A DNA stretch of 33,124 nt from the NCBI GenBank assembly GCA_964456525.1, contig CAYWAP010000016.1, positions 1 through 33,124 of the forward strand, written 5' to 3'. The first letter of the stretch is position 1, and each line of letters starts with the position of its first letter. Shown here in pieces: positions 1-8,242 of this stretch. The position numbers were made by a program, and so were the translations under genes. Source of the DNA: Onthomonas sp964456525. GTDB taxonomy: Bacteria > Bacillota > Clostridia > Oscillospirales > Oscillospiraceae. The notes under the pieces were generated by a model. That model saw only the letters and a list, made by a program, of their open reading frames with translations, was not told the DNA's origin and searched no databases.

Positions 1-58
1 AAAGGTTATTTGGTTTGTTGTCAAGGTAAATTTATAAAAGGATTTTCAGCGCAAAAAC

Positions 59-86
59 AACGCCTGGGAAGATGATCCCAGGCGTT
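59..86 (-). terminator. Intrinsic terminator after the lipoprotein gene
   Basis: A perfect 11-bp stem (59-69 with 76-86) has a 6-nt loop. Read on the minus strand it is followed by GTTTTTG, so it can end the operon that stops at 148. The plus strand also has a T-rich stretch (ATTGCTTTTTGTTTT), so it could work in both directions. Confidence 0.85.
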
Positions 87-147
87 ATTGCTTTTTGTTT
101 TGTTGGGCCGCTCCGGCTCCCTGACAGCCGCTCTGAGCCGAACCCTT

Positions 148-1926
148 TTACTGGGCCTCGGACTCCCCGGAGACGCTTCCCGCCGTAATGGTATAGGTTT
201 CGCCGGATACAAGGTCCGGGCTGCTGAAGATAATCACCTGAAAGGCCAGCTCCGGCGTGTACTCCAGAAGGACATTGCCGTCCGAGTCCGAAATGATGAT
301 GGTTGTTCCGGCGCTCTGGCTTCCCACCGAGACCGCAATCACCCCTTGCTCGGAATCGCTGAACGTCTGGGCCATCCCGGAAGCCCCTGTTCCGATGAAG
401 GTGCCGCCGGTAATCACGCTGCTGATGTCATAGTCCAGCGTCGCAGTATCCCCCGTGGTGGGGCCAACAATGGTGATGTCCCCGCCGGAGATCTCAATGG
501 TGCCGTTGGCGTCTATGCCGTCGCCAGATGCATTGATATACAGGGTGCCGCCGGAGATGACGATGGTGCCATCGGAGGAGGATGTTCCGCTGCCCCATCC
601 GCCGTCTCCGAACATGCCGTCCCGGCCGCCGGTGGTTCCACTGGAATCGGTTCCACCTGCCGCGTTCAGGCCGTCATCCGACGCGACCAGGGTGATATCC
701 CCGCCCTGTATGTCGACGTGCAAGGCTTCCAATCCCTCATAACTCGTGGTGATGTTGATCGTACCGGAGACGATCGTGAGATATTCATCCGCGTGGAAGC
801 CGTCGTCCCCTGTGGCGATTTCAAAGGTTCCCCCGTTGACCGTAATGGAGGTGTTCGAGTGAATAGCATCGTCTGCGGAGTCAATGGAGAACGTGCCTGC
901 GGATATAAGCATCGCTCCGTCGGCTTTCAGCCCCTTCATGCTGGTGCTGTCCTCAGAGTCAGAATCCGACTCCGAAGCGGTCGAATTGGCAAACTGCCGG
1001 CCACCGCCGCCGCCCATGACTCCCCAGGACTCCGACGACTCGCTTTCGCCATTTTCATAGCCGCCGCCGGCCAGAATCTGAAAGGTACCGTCTTCAATCT
1101 GCATATAGGCTCCGGCACTGATGCCGTCCCCCTCTGCCTCAATGTCTATGACGCCATTGGAGATATAGACAAATCCCAACGAGGAGTCGTCGTCATTCTC
1201 AGCGTGCATACCGTCTTTTCCCGCTTCAATGGTGAGTTGGGTTTCCCCGGTGATGCGGACGCTGTCATTGGCCTCCAGCCCATGGGAGGCGGAGGAGATG
1301 GTATAGGTTCCCCCCGTAAAGACCAGGTCATCCTTGCAGACAATTCCATTTCCGGCGGGAGAGGTAACCGTAAGGGTTCCGGAGCCGTTCAAGGTCAAAT
1401 CCTGCTTGGAAAAAAGCGCGCCGTCGATGTTATTGTCGTCAATGGCCGTAAAGGTGCCCCCGTTGGACAAATAGTTGTCGGTTCCCTCCGCCAAGGTGAT
1501 AAAGACCTTATCCGCCTCCAGAATATACAGGGCGGCGGAGGTCTCACTGGTAATATCCACGCCATTTAATACCAACTGTATTTTTGCCGAGTCGGAGGCG
1601 TTCACAACGATCATGCCGTCGTCCAGCGTCCCGGAGAGGATGTAGGTTGCCTCCTCGGTAATGGTGACGGTAGAGCCGGAAATCTGGACGCTGTCGGAGC
1701 TGGCCGTGGCCGAGTCCCCGTTCAATTCGATCTGAACGCTGGTGCTTTCCTCATAATCCGTCTCATAGTCCCGGTCCGTAAACATATCCGCATCGGTCTG
1801 AGCCGCAACAGTGTCCGTCGCCTCCGAAGTGGTCTCAGTGGACTCTGCGCTGGTGTCTGCCGTACAGCCGCTTAAAACCGTTGCCAGAAAGACGACACAC
1901 AGCATGACGGATAGCATTTTTTTCAT
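148..1926 (-). CDS. Carbohydrate-binding beta-helix lipoprotein
   Basis: This is a 592-residue predicted lipoprotein. The ATG at 1926 follows AAAGGAG; an upstream in-frame start would run into the preceding gene and lacks a site of this quality. Residues 1-20 form a signal peptide with lipobox LSGC, placing the lipidated Cys at 21 and the protein on the outer face of the membrane. After an acidic, Ser/Thr-rich linker come many short repeats of the type GGTFxI...DDGIHS and I.GGDI.I, the pattern of right-handed parallel beta-helix proteins. The closest family I recognise is the carbohydrate-binding Cthe_2159-type domain (PF14262), whose founder binds cellulose and pectin-like sugars. A Gly-rich loop interrupts the repeats near residues 290-310. 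It starts 13 nt after the DUF4956 gene, so the two are probably co-transcribed. No catalytic motif is evident; the ligand here is unknown. Confidence 0.85.
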   Translation of the reverse strand: MKKMLSVMLCVVFLATVLSGCTADTSAESTETTSEATDTVAAQTDADMFTDRDYETDYEESTSVQIELNGDSATASSDSVQISGSTVTITEEATYILSGTLDDGMIVVNASDSAKIQLVLNGVDITSETSAALYILEADKVFITLAEGTDNYLSNGGTFTAIDDNNIDGALFSKQDLTLNGSGTLTVTSPAGNGIVCKDDLVFTGGTYTISSASHGLEANDSVRITGETQLTIEAGKDGMHAENDDDSSLGFVYISNGVIDIEAEGDGISAGAYMQIEDGTFQILAGGGYENGESESSESWGVMGGGGGRQFANSTASESDSDSEDSTSMKGLKADGAMLISAGTFSIDSADDAIHSNTSITVNGGTFEIATGDDGFHADEYLTIVSGTINITTSYEGLEALHVDIQGGDITLVASDDGLNAAGGTDSSGTTGGRDGMFGDGGWGSGTSSSDGTIVISGGTLYINASGDGIDANGTIEISGGDITIVGPTTGDTATLDYDISSVITGGTFIGTGASGMAQTFSDSEQGVIAVSVGSQSAGTTIIISDSDGNVLLEYTPELAFQVIIFSSPDLVSGETYTITAGSVSGESEAQ

Positions 1927-1939
1927 AGAGCATCTCCTT

Positions 1940-2635
1940 TTAAAGTTCAGCCACTGTACTTTCCTGTCTGGAGACCGCGATCTCCAGATTGCCGTTTCTG
2001 CACCGGAGCAGGTCAATCATCTTTTTTTCGTTGGCGGCATCACGCATCGTCACGTGGTATGTCAGCCGAAACAGGCTGCCCATGTTGGTGGTTTTCACAT
2101 GTACAAGATCATGGGAAACCGTATATTCCTCAAAGATGTCATCAAATACGCCGGTATAATCCAGATTCTCCGGAATCGTAATTGTGATGGTTTTATACGC
2201 CGCCGCGTTCTTCGCGGCCCCAAAATCTACCCGGTTATAGACGAGAAATACCACGCACAAAATCACAGTAAAGAGGATGGCAAAGGCGAGATACCCCATT
2301 CCCACAATCAGGCCAGCTCCCATCGCCAGAAAAAGGGTGCAAATTTCTTTGGCCGTCCCCGGTACCGAGCGGAACCGGACCAGGCTAAAGGCGCCGGCCA
2401 CAGCCACGCCGGTTCCCACATTCCCGTTGACCAGCATAATCACAACGCAGACCACCGCGGGGAGCAGCGCCAAAGCGATCACAAAGCTCTTGGTATACCG
2501 GGTGCGGTACATGTAAACCAGGGCCAAAATAAGGCCCAGCAACAGCGAACAGCCCAAGCAGAGCAGAAATTCTGTCACATCAATGACCGTGGTGAGATCC
2601 GAATCAAATAATCCTCTAAAAATCGTATCAAGCAA
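1940..2635 (-). CDS. DUF4956 family membrane protein
   Basis: This 231-residue protein matches the DUF4956 family: a short N-terminus, about four transmembrane segments between residues 20 and 135, the conserved block GAFSLVRFRSVPGTAKEI (about 82-99), and a cytosolic ferredoxin-like C-terminal domain of about 80 residues. The start is TTG at 2635, nine bases after a good AGGAGG; the nearest upstream ATG is out of frame. Function is unknown. In Firmicutes, relatives often sit beside VTC-type polyphosphate polymerase, CotH-kinase or carbohydrate-binding proteins; only the last is present here. Co-transcription with the downstream lipoprotein gene is likely because the gap is 13 nt. A role in cell-surface assembly is inferred from neighbours only. 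Confidence 0.85.
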   Translation of the reverse strand: MLDTIFRGLFDSDLTTVIDVTEFLLCLGCSLLLGLILALVYMYRTRYTKSFVIALALLPAVVCVVIMLVNGNVGTGVAVAGAFSLVRFRSVPGTAKEICTLFLAMGAGLIVGMGYLAFAILFTVILCVVFLVYNRVDFGAAKNAAAYKTITITIPENLDYTGVFDDIFEEYTVSHDLVHVKTTNMGSLFRLTYHVTMRDAANEKKMIDLLRCRNGNLEIAVSRQESTVAEL

Positions 2636-2910
2636 AACCAGCTGCCTCCTTTTGCATGTCGTAGATGGCCTTTGTCCTGTAGACGGCTTCCACTTTCCAT
2701 CCGAAGGTTGAAAAACACCCTGCGTTACGATATGACCTGGGCCAAGCCCTCATGCACCGCCCTCTGACGGTTCCGCCCCTTCCGGGGCATGGGAAATCCA
2801 AACGACCTGCGCACATCGTTTTCTCAGCCTTTCGGCAGAACCAAACACGTCCTGTGCTTCGGACGACCCGATTGTACAGGAAGAAGATTGAACTTTGATT
2901 GAAGATTCTT
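2636..2910. other. Intergenic gap with no recognisable gene
   Basis: About 275 bases separate the histidine kinase stop from the DUF4956 start. The minus-strand frames are open for 70-105 codons, but their products resemble no family I know and lack convincing start sites. There is a small hairpin, GCCCC/GGGGC, at 2775-2788 without a T-run. I see no clear promoter. A decayed gene is possible but not demonstrated. Confidence 0.4.
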
Positions 2911-4152
2911 TCAGGGTTTTTGCCTGGCAGAGGGAAAAGTGACAATAAATTTCACGTTTCCCTTCGCGCACTGAACTTGAATCGTCCCCTTGTGGACGGT
3001 GACGATCGCTTTCGCGATGGCCAGCCCCAAACCGTAGTGGTGATCCCCGCCGGATCTGGCCATGTCTACGCGGTAAAATCGCTCAAAGAGATATTTTCTC
3101 TGCTCGGCGGGAATCTCCTCTCCGGCGTTGATCACAGTGAGGAGCACTTGCCCCCGCTCTTTTTTGAGCTGGATTGTCACCTCGTTTCCATCGGAACTGT
3201 GCCGGATCGCATTGTCCAGCAAAATCGAGGTGAGCTGCTTCAACTGGACGTCATTCCCGTTTACCTGAATGTCCCGGGCAATATCGGCCTCCAGATGCAG
3301 CCCGTTCTCGTAAGCGATGGTCTCAAAGGGAAGGGTCTCGCCATAGACCAGACGGCTCAAATCCACGATCTCCATCGGCGGAACCACGTTCTCGGTTCGC
3401 GCCAAATCCAGAAGCTGTGAAATCAGCTCGGACATCCTCGCATTTTCGTATTGAATGTTGGATAGCCAGGGATTCTCCCCCGTCTCCCGGGAGAGAAGCT
3501 CCAGATTGGCATTGATCACCGCTACCGGCGTCTTCAGCTCGTGCCCGGCGTCTGAGATAAACTGCTTTTGCCGTTTGTAGCTCTCCTCCAGCGGCGCGAC
3601 AATCCAATGGGCAAACAACAGGGCCAGGAAGAACAGAACCACCAGCGCGACGCCGCCGAATATCAGCGTATAATTGAACAGCGTCCCCGCATTTTCCAAC
3701 ATCATGGTATTGTCTAAAAAGGCGACCAGAACATAATTGCCCTTATCGGCTGAATAATAGATGAGATTTTGCTCCACACCGTCGGTCTTGCCGCTGTCAA
3801 TAATTTCCAGTGCCAGTTGGGCCAGCGCTTCTTCATCCAGGCTGGCCACGTCTGCCGTGTCGATTTTCAGAACCCGGCCGCTTTTTTTGGATACCGCTAC
3901 GGAGTAAAAGGTGGACAGCTCTAGTTGGGGCGGCGGAGAGGCCTCCCCCTCCAAAGGGTTCCCAACCGAATCCCCTGTGTCCTTGGTCCCCGCCAGGGAA
4001 TATTCGTTGACATACTGTTCCAGCAGCGCCCGGTTTTCGTTCGCCAGTTCGGCATAGCTGGCAATGTAGATCACACAAAGGGTTCCGGACAACAGAAGTA
4101 TAAACACAAAGAGAATGGAGAATACAATTTTCCATCTGGATTTTCTAAACAT
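2911..4152 (-). CDS. Sensor histidine kinase
   Basis: This 413-residue membrane kinase has transmembrane segments at about 8-32 and 160-183 flanking an extracellular sensor region of about 125 residues with no recognised fold. A short linker leads to the dimerisation/phosphoacceptor domain with FISDAGHELKTP (His204), and an HATPase domain with an N box (LLDNAIRH, Asn314) and a G box (YGLGLAIAK, 373-381). It should autophosphorylate His204 and pass the phosphate to the response regulator encoded just upstream. Its ATG overlaps the regulator's stop by 8 nt, which implies translational coupling. The stimulus is unknown; the lipoprotein and DUF4956 genes downstream are candidate targets, by proximity only. 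Confidence 0.93.
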   Translation of the reverse strand: MFRKSRWKIVFSILFVFILLLSGTLCVIYIASYAELANENRALLEQYVNEYSLAGTKDTGDSVGNPLEGEASPPPQLELSTFYSVAVSKKSGRVLKIDTADVASLDEEALAQLALEIIDSGKTDGVEQNLIYYSADKGNYVLVAFLDNTMMLENAGTLFNYTLIFGGVALVVLFFLALLFAHWIVAPLEESYKRQKQFISDAGHELKTPVAVINANLELLSRETGENPWLSNIQYENARMSELISQLLDLARTENVVPPMEIVDLSRLVYGETLPFETIAYENGLHLEADIARDIQVNGNDVQLKQLTSILLDNAIRHSSDGNEVTIQLKKERGQVLLTVINAGEEIPAEQRKYLFERFYRVDMARSGGDHHYGLGLAIAKAIVTVHKGTIQVQCAKGNVKFIVTFPSARQKP

Positions 4153-4822
4153 GTTCGTACCTCAGTTCATAGCCCACCCCCCGCACGGCTTTAATCTCGG
4201 TCTTTGCATGGATAAAGTGCAGTTTTTTACGGGCAAAGGACATGTACACCTCCACGTTGTTGTACTCGGCATTGCTGTCATAGCCCCATATTTTCACGGC
4301 AAGCTGCTCCCGCTTCAAAACCCGGCCCTGATTGGCAATCAGATATTCCAGAATCCGCAGTTCTTTTTCGCTCAGGCGCACGCTGTTTTCCCCGCAGACA
4401 AGGGTCAAGGTGTCTTTTCGCAGGGTAATGTCCCCAAAGGAAAGGGTTCCGTCCGGACTATGGATGCTTCTGCGGCTCAGGGCCCGGAGCCGGGCAAGAA
4501 GTTCCCTTGTCATAAAGGGTTTGGTCAGATAATCATCCGCTCCGCAGTCCAACCCTGTCACTTTGTCCTCCAGCTCACTCTTTGCCGTCAGCATCAGAAT
4601 CGGGGTCTTTGTCCCCTGTTTCCGGGCCTCGGCGGCGATTTCAAAGCCGGTTTTATGGGGGAGCATGACATCCAAAACCGCCAGGTCATATATCCCGGTT
4701 TCCAGAGCCAACAGTCCCTCTAACCCATCGGAAAAGTGATCCACATCATACTTCTCCTGGCGCAGAATTTCACACAGCGCTTGCGCCATCCTCGCCTCAT
4801 CTTCCACAAGCAGAAGTCTCAT
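4145..4822 (-). CDS. OmpR/PhoB-family response regulator
   Basis: This 225-residue two-domain regulator has an N-terminal receiver domain with acidic pocket E7/D8, phosphoacceptor Asp51 (VLDVMLP) and the conserved Lys in YLTKPF. A C-terminal winged-helix DNA-binding domain contains the typical REQLAVKIWGYD and VEVYMSFARKKL stretches. I chose the ATG at 4822 because AGGAGG lies six bases upstream and the protein then begins MRLLLVEDE, as in the family; a longer in-frame start at 4909 adds 29 unrelated residues. It forms an overlapping pair with the histidine kinase. No binding site for it can be assigned from this sequence. Confidence 0.94.
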   Translation of the reverse strand: MRLLLVEDEARMAQALCEILRQEKYDVDHFSDGLEGLLALETGIYDLAVLDVMLPHKTGFEIAAEARKQGTKTPILMLTAKSELEDKVTGLDCGADDYLTKPFMTRELLARLRALSRRSIHSPDGTLSFGDITLRKDTLTLVCGENSVRLSEKELRILEYLIANQGRVLKREQLAVKIWGYDSNAEYNNVEVYMSFARKKLHFIHAKTEIKAVRGVGYELRYEHV

Positions 4823-4920
4823 GCCAGCCCTCCTAACGTTTGAATGCCACGAAGCCGGGTGTTTGCCATCGCACTCTGGCGGGAACCCCCAAAAGTGATT
4901 TGGAATCAATGTCCGGAAAC

Positions 4921-4957
4921 AACAAAAAGGCTCCCCAAATCATCACAATTTGGGGAG
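4921..4957 (-). terminator. Terminator of the tRNA-Gln unit
   Basis: A perfect 10-bp stem (4931-4940 with 4948-4957) and 7-nt loop are followed on the minus strand by CCTTTTTGTTGTTT. It starts eight bases past the tRNA 3' end and closes the tRNA transcript before the response regulator gene. Confidence 0.88.
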
Positions 4958-4965
4958 TTCGCCTT

Positions 4966-5039
4966 TGGCAGCGGGAGAAGGATTCGAACCCTCACATACA
5001 GAGTCAGAGTCTGCTGTGCTACCCTTACACAATCCCGCT
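4966..5039 (-). tRNA. tRNA-Gln (anticodon CTG)
   Basis: The minus strand folds as a tRNA. The acceptor stem AGCGGGA pairs with TCCCGCT, followed by discriminator G and an encoded CCA. The D arm contains GGGTAGCAC. The anticodon stem GCAGA/TCTGT carries the loop CTCTGAC, giving anticodon CTG. The T arm contains GGTTCGAATCC. Length is 74 nt including CCA. It has its own promoter and terminator, so it is a single-gene transcription unit. CTG reads CAG codons; the wobble-reading TTG isoacceptor is not in this window. Confidence 0.95.
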
Positions 5040-5068
5040 AAATATGTTCTTGAATCACATCGAATGCT

Positions 5069-5096
5069 ATTATACTCTATTTTCGCAATTTGTCAA
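5069..5096 (-). promoter_or_regulatory. Sigma-A-type promoter of tRNA-Gln
   Basis: On the minus strand, TTGACA (5091-5096), a 16-nt spacer and TATAAT (5069-5074) match the vegetative consensus in every core base. It is placed about 30 nt upstream of the tRNA 5' end. Confidence 0.88.
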
Positions 5097-5133
5097 CCCC
5101 TGATTTTAATTTTTTATTTTCTTAACGGGATTT

Positions 5134-5262
5134 GAGATGGCGCCATTGGCCCCATCCGGGCCGGGCCATCCGCACTCGGTTCGTGCGGCGTCTCCCCCAT
5201 AGTGTGGGACAGTCCGTCCCCGGCCTTTGGCGCCATCTCGCTGTCATCCACGCGCCCGTGGA
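5134..5262. repeat. Nested inverted-repeat element of unknown function
   Basis: A perfect 12-bp outer inverted repeat, GAGATGGCGCCA (5134-5145) with TGGCGCCATCTC (5228-5239), encloses three small perfect hairpins: GGCCC/GGGCC (5148-5162), CCGCAC/GTGCGG (5170-5188) and GGGAC/GTCCC (5206-5220). An alternative 7-bp pairing joins 5159-5165 with 5219-5225. A further hairpin, TCCACG/CGTGGA (5247-5262), touches the sortase stop codon. There is no T-run on either side, so this is not an ordinary terminator. It could be a folded RNA at the 3' end of the sortase transcript, a palindromic (MITE or REP-like) repeat, or a protein-binding site. Confidence 0.6.
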
Positions 5263-6030
5263 CTACTCTACGGAAACGAGCACCCCAATCAGGGCATACC
5301 GCGCCTCGTCATACTCATAGGAGCAGGTGGACAGGGTAATGATCTTGTCCGTCTCGGCGTACTCCGCAGTGGAACGGAAGGTGGACTGACTCAACGCCTG
5401 GGAAATGCAGGACGTCAGCAGTTCCTGATCGGAGATGGTTTGATACAACTCGCTGTCCGCCGCCAGGACATACCCGGCAATCAAATCAATCCGGTAATCT
5501 CCCTCCGGCGTCAGCAGCCACAGAATGGGGTGCGAGTCATAATACGACTGCTCATTGTAATCGGTCAATGTCCCAAACATGGTATCATTTTTCATGTTAT
5601 GACCGTAAAGAATGGTATTGACAGAGGAGAAGTCCGAGGAGCACCGGTAATCCATAAAAATGCTGCCGGCGGAGTTATAGGTGCCATCAATCATGTAGCG
5701 CAAATAGGTGTCATTGTCTTCGGCCTGCAAAATCGGATAGTTGATCACAGTGTCCTCACAATACAGCCACCCCACGACGTCAGAGTTTTCCTCCAGCAGG
5801 GCGTCAAAGTCCACGGAAATCGGCGGGGCGGCCGCCTCATCCGATTCTGCGTCCGCACTTTCCTCTTCGGAGTTGTCCTGATCTACGGCTGCGGTGTACT
5901 GCTGAGCCGTGTCCTCATAGAGGGCCTTTCCCTCCGCGTATTCGCTGAAGATATTGTACAGCTGATACCCGCTTATCAGAATGGCAACGATGCAGACAAT
6001 CATAACTGCTCGATATAAAATCTTTTTCAC
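5263..6030 (-). CDS. srtB: Class B sortase
   Basis: This 255-residue extracytoplasmic cysteine transpeptidase has an N-terminal transmembrane anchor (about 5-25), an acidic linker (about 50-70) and a catalytic domain. The class B landmarks are DVVGWLY and NYPILQ near the start of the domain, His144 in YGHNMKND, Cys236 in TLSTCSYE and Arg244 eight residues later. Such enzymes cleave a C-terminal sorting motif between Thr and Gly and attach the protein to peptidoglycan. The start is GTG at 6030 preceded by AGAGGG; no ATG in frame fits better. An SPKTG-tailed surface protein encoded 2.3 kb away is the obvious substrate. The gene ends just before the nested inverted-repeat element. Confidence 0.93.
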   Translation of the reverse strand: MKKILYRAVMIVCIVAILISGYQLYNIFSEYAEGKALYEDTAQQYTAAVDQDNSEEESADAESDEAAAPPISVDFDALLEENSDVVGWLYCEDTVINYPILQAEDNDTYLRYMIDGTYNSAGSIFMDYRCSSDFSSVNTILYGHNMKNDTMFGTLTDYNEQSYYDSHPILWLLTPEGDYRIDLIAGYVLAADSELYQTISDQELLTSCISQALSQSTFRSTAEYAETDKIITLSTCSYEYDEARYALIGVLVSVE

Positions 6031-6133
6031 TGTAATCCCTCTGATCGTGTTTTACGGATTTTGAACGGGGCTTTGGGGCGCGGCGCAGATTTTGACCGAT
6101 ACCGGACCCGAATTCCCCAGATGTTACAGAAGG

Positions 6134-6150
6134 GAGGCGCTCTCCGCCTC
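6134..6150. terminator. Weak hairpin between the ligase-like gene and srtB
   Basis: A 6-bp stem GAGGCG/CGCCTC with a 5-nt loop lies 80 nt past the stop at 6232. The minus-strand tail is CCTTCTGT, poor for termination. On the plus strand a TTTTT tract follows ten bases later. It may reduce read-through into srtB rather than stop it. Confidence 0.35.
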
Positions 6151-6231
6151 TGCAAGCCTTTTTCTGAAACACTAGTATTTTAGAATCTGCCGTCTTTGCA
6201 GCGTGTCCGGCACTTTTCAGCCCCTCACATT

Positions 6232-7953
6232 CTATTCGATGGACGCCAAATACTGCGTATATTCCTCCGGCATCTCCAGTTCAGGGGGATCGTCCAGCTC
6301 CCAGGCCAGGGGATCCGTTTCCTCGATCACCTGATTCAACATGGTCTGAATCGAAGCAATTTCTTCCAGACAGTAATCCGCGCTCTCCGTATCTCCCGCT
6401 GCCCGGTACAGTGCCTCACCGGCTGCCAACAGCTCAAAATAGTTGACATATTCATCCAACGAGTATTTCGCCAGGGAAATGGCCTGTCTCTTTGCTGTGA
6501 TCACAGTGGTAAAATCCCCCTGGCTGTAGCCCGCCAGCGCCTTTGCATCCCAGGCCAGCGCCACCTGGTCGTTCCGGGCCAGAATGCGGTCTGCCAGCTC
6601 TCCCAGCTCTGTCACATCCTCGATCTCAGTCAGCAGCTGAATTTCGGACAGGGTGTTCCAGGGATACAGGGCGGCGGCAGCGGCATGGAGGCCGCTGTAC
6701 GTCAGGGCGGAATCGATGCCAATGTAGAGGCTTCCCACCCCAAGCAGAAGGGAGAGGGCAGCCGGAAGGGCGGCGTACTGGAGATCATGCTCCTCCCCCG
6801 CTTCCCAGTCCAGACAAAGCATCACCACAAAATACATGGCGACGAATTCCAGATCAAAGTCCATCATGCAGTGCGCCAGCAGTGTGACCAGCACAATCCG
6901 CCGCAGGGCGTCCCCGCGCCGGGAGCAGAGTGCCAAAATGACGGCGAGAACCGCCAGCAGGGCAGGAATCCACCCAATATCCAACAGGAGCTGGAGAAAA
7001 TCGTTGTGTACCCATCGCACCGAGTAATTTCCGGTCTGGAAACTCCCCTGTGTGAAGTAGTATCCCAGATACCCCAGGCCAAACGGGTGCTTCAAAATGA
7101 CGGGGAGCGCGTCTTTCCAGTAGAGCAGCCGTCCCAGCAATGTACTGGCGCCCGCCGAAATTTCGGTCACCCGCTCTGCGCCGGAGAGGGCGCTGGACAC
7201 CATGCTGATCAGTGCGGTGAGAACCGCTCCGCCGCCCACAGAGCAGGCAGCAAACAGAATCGACCTGGGCGTGCGCCGGACAATCAGACAGGCCAGCAAA
7301 GCCGGCACGGCAAACAGGAATATCGTCCGGCTGCCGGCCTGGATGATGCCAAACACCAGCACCGCCCCGCATACAAGCCCCATCCACCGGGGCCGGTTCT
7401 CCCAGGCGCCAAGGAGGAGGATTTCAATCCCCAGGAGCAGAAAACAGGCAAAGGTATTCGGATACTGGAAAAATCCGGCCAGACGTCCGCTGACGACGAA
7501 GGCGTCGGAAAATTGGGGAATCAATTGCAGAAGAAAGGTGGCTACCGTCATCAAGCCGCCCATCCACGGGAGGTCTGCCAGCACCGCCTTTCGTTCCTCT
7601 CCAGTGGTCTGCAACAGGCACAGGGCCGCCGGAACAAGGGGCATATACTTCACAGCGCCCCAGAGGGCTAACCCGGGGTCAACCGCCCAAAAACAGCTGA
7701 TCAGATACCCAAAGGAGATCACGGCCACCCCAAGGAAGGCAAAATTAACGCGAACCGTCAACTCCCTCTGCCTGCCATTCCAGAACAGGAGGCCGAACCA
7801 GTACAGGCTGATGACCGCACAGGTCAATTCATAGTATAACCCCACCAGCAGAAAGGAGAGTGCGATCCCGAGGCGGAAGAGCAGAAGAAAGCGTGCCTGC
7901 ACCCAATCTGTCCGCTCCCCTTCTTGTTTCCATAGATGTCCACAGTTTTTCAT
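6232..7953 (-). CDS. O-antigen ligase-like polytopic membrane protein
   Basis: This 573-residue protein has about ten or more hydrophobic segments and the hallmarks of the O-antigen ligase/Wzy family (PF04932): GFFQYPNTFACFL in the middle and, after a large extracytoplasmic loop, WVHNDFLQLLLDIGW. Family members join or polymerise glycans on the outer face of the membrane using lipid-linked sugars. The last roughly 110 residues are soluble, acidic and helical (EIEDVTELGELADRIL onward), resembling TPR-like tails. The start is uncertain: ATG at 7953 (used here) has only a weak ribosome site, while GTG at about 7899 or ATG at 8022 are alternatives. It sits between sortase and the sorted surface protein, so a role in surface glycan or glycoprotein assembly is plausible; the real substrate cannot be read from the sequence. 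Confidence 0.82.
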   Translation of the reverse strand: MKNCGHLWKQEGERTDWVQARFLLLFRLGIALSFLLVGLYYELTCAVISLYWFGLLFWNGRQRELTVRVNFAFLGVAVISFGYLISCFWAVDPGLALWGAVKYMPLVPAALCLLQTTGEERKAVLADLPWMGGLMTVATFLLQLIPQFSDAFVVSGRLAGFFQYPNTFACFLLLGIEILLLGAWENRPRWMGLVCGAVLVFGIIQAGSRTIFLFAVPALLACLIVRRTPRSILFAACSVGGGAVLTALISMVSSALSGAERVTEISAGASTLLGRLLYWKDALPVILKHPFGLGYLGYYFTQGSFQTGNYSVRWVHNDFLQLLLDIGWIPALLAVLAVILALCSRRGDALRRIVLVTLLAHCMMDFDLEFVAMYFVVMLCLDWEAGEEHDLQYAALPAALSLLLGVGSLYIGIDSALTYSGLHAAAAALYPWNTLSEIQLLTEIEDVTELGELADRILARNDQVALAWDAKALAGYSQGDFTTVITAKRQAISLAKYSLDEYVNYFELLAAGEALYRAAGDTESADYCLEEIASIQTMLNQVIEETDPLAWELDDPPELEMPEEYTQYLASIE

Positions 7954-7973
7954 GATGTCTTTGTCCGCTGACT

Positions 7974-8042
7974 CGGCCTTGGTTTGGCGGGAAAATTCCC
8001 CGCCATTGGTCACATTTCTCATGTTCAAGCAAGGCCCAGTTC
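7974..8042 (+). repeat. Intergenic repeat, copy A
   Basis: This segment shares an identical 18-mer, CGCCATTGGTCACATTTC (8001-8018), with copy B at 21420-21437, plus flanking CGGCCT, GGCGGG and GCAAG blocks in the same order. It contains a perfect hairpin, GGCGGG/CCCGCC (7986-8004), inside a 7-bp outer pairing, GGCCTTG (7975-7981) with CAAGGCC (8030-8036). It lies in the predicted 5' leader of the O-antigen-ligase-like gene, in reverse orientation to it. Confidence 0.6.
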
Positions 8043-8096
8043 CCCCTGCTGGTCTTCCCAGCCGGTCAGGGGCAGCGACTCCTCCTCTTATAAATA

Positions 8097-8124
8097 AGTA
8101 TAGTATACACCATATTGCTCTCAA
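8097..8124 (-). promoter_or_regulatory. Promoter of the O-antigen ligase-like gene
   Basis: On the minus strand, TTGAGA (8119-8124), a 16-nt spacer and TATACT (8097-8102) form a near-consensus vegetative promoter. It would give a leader of about 135 nt that includes repeat copy A. Confidence 0.65.
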
Positions 8125-8242
8125 AAGCCAGAAACAGTTGATTCCCTTTCCCCGCATCCTGATAAGCCCCTGCTCATCCAGCCTGATACCTGCCCGTGCG
8201 GTTCGTATTACAGTTCTTTCCCAACATCTGTTTTCGGAAAAA

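Noticed and set aside
88..1569. Long plus-strand open frame opposite the beta-helix lipoprotein gene
   Set aside because: It mirrors a well-supported minus-strand gene with lipobox and repeats. Its product is low-complexity and matches no family; long antisense frames are common in G+C-rich DNA.
2628..2945. 105-codon frame upstream of DUF4956 as a VTC-type polyphosphate polymerase fragment
   Set aside because: I could find no VTC signature residues in any minus-strand frame; the similarity was wishful and based on expected gene order only.
5195..5225. NiCo riboswitch-like GTGTGGGACAGTCC in the nested repeat element
   Set aside because: The matching 5' strand and the conserved junction segments are absent, and no plus-strand gene follows.
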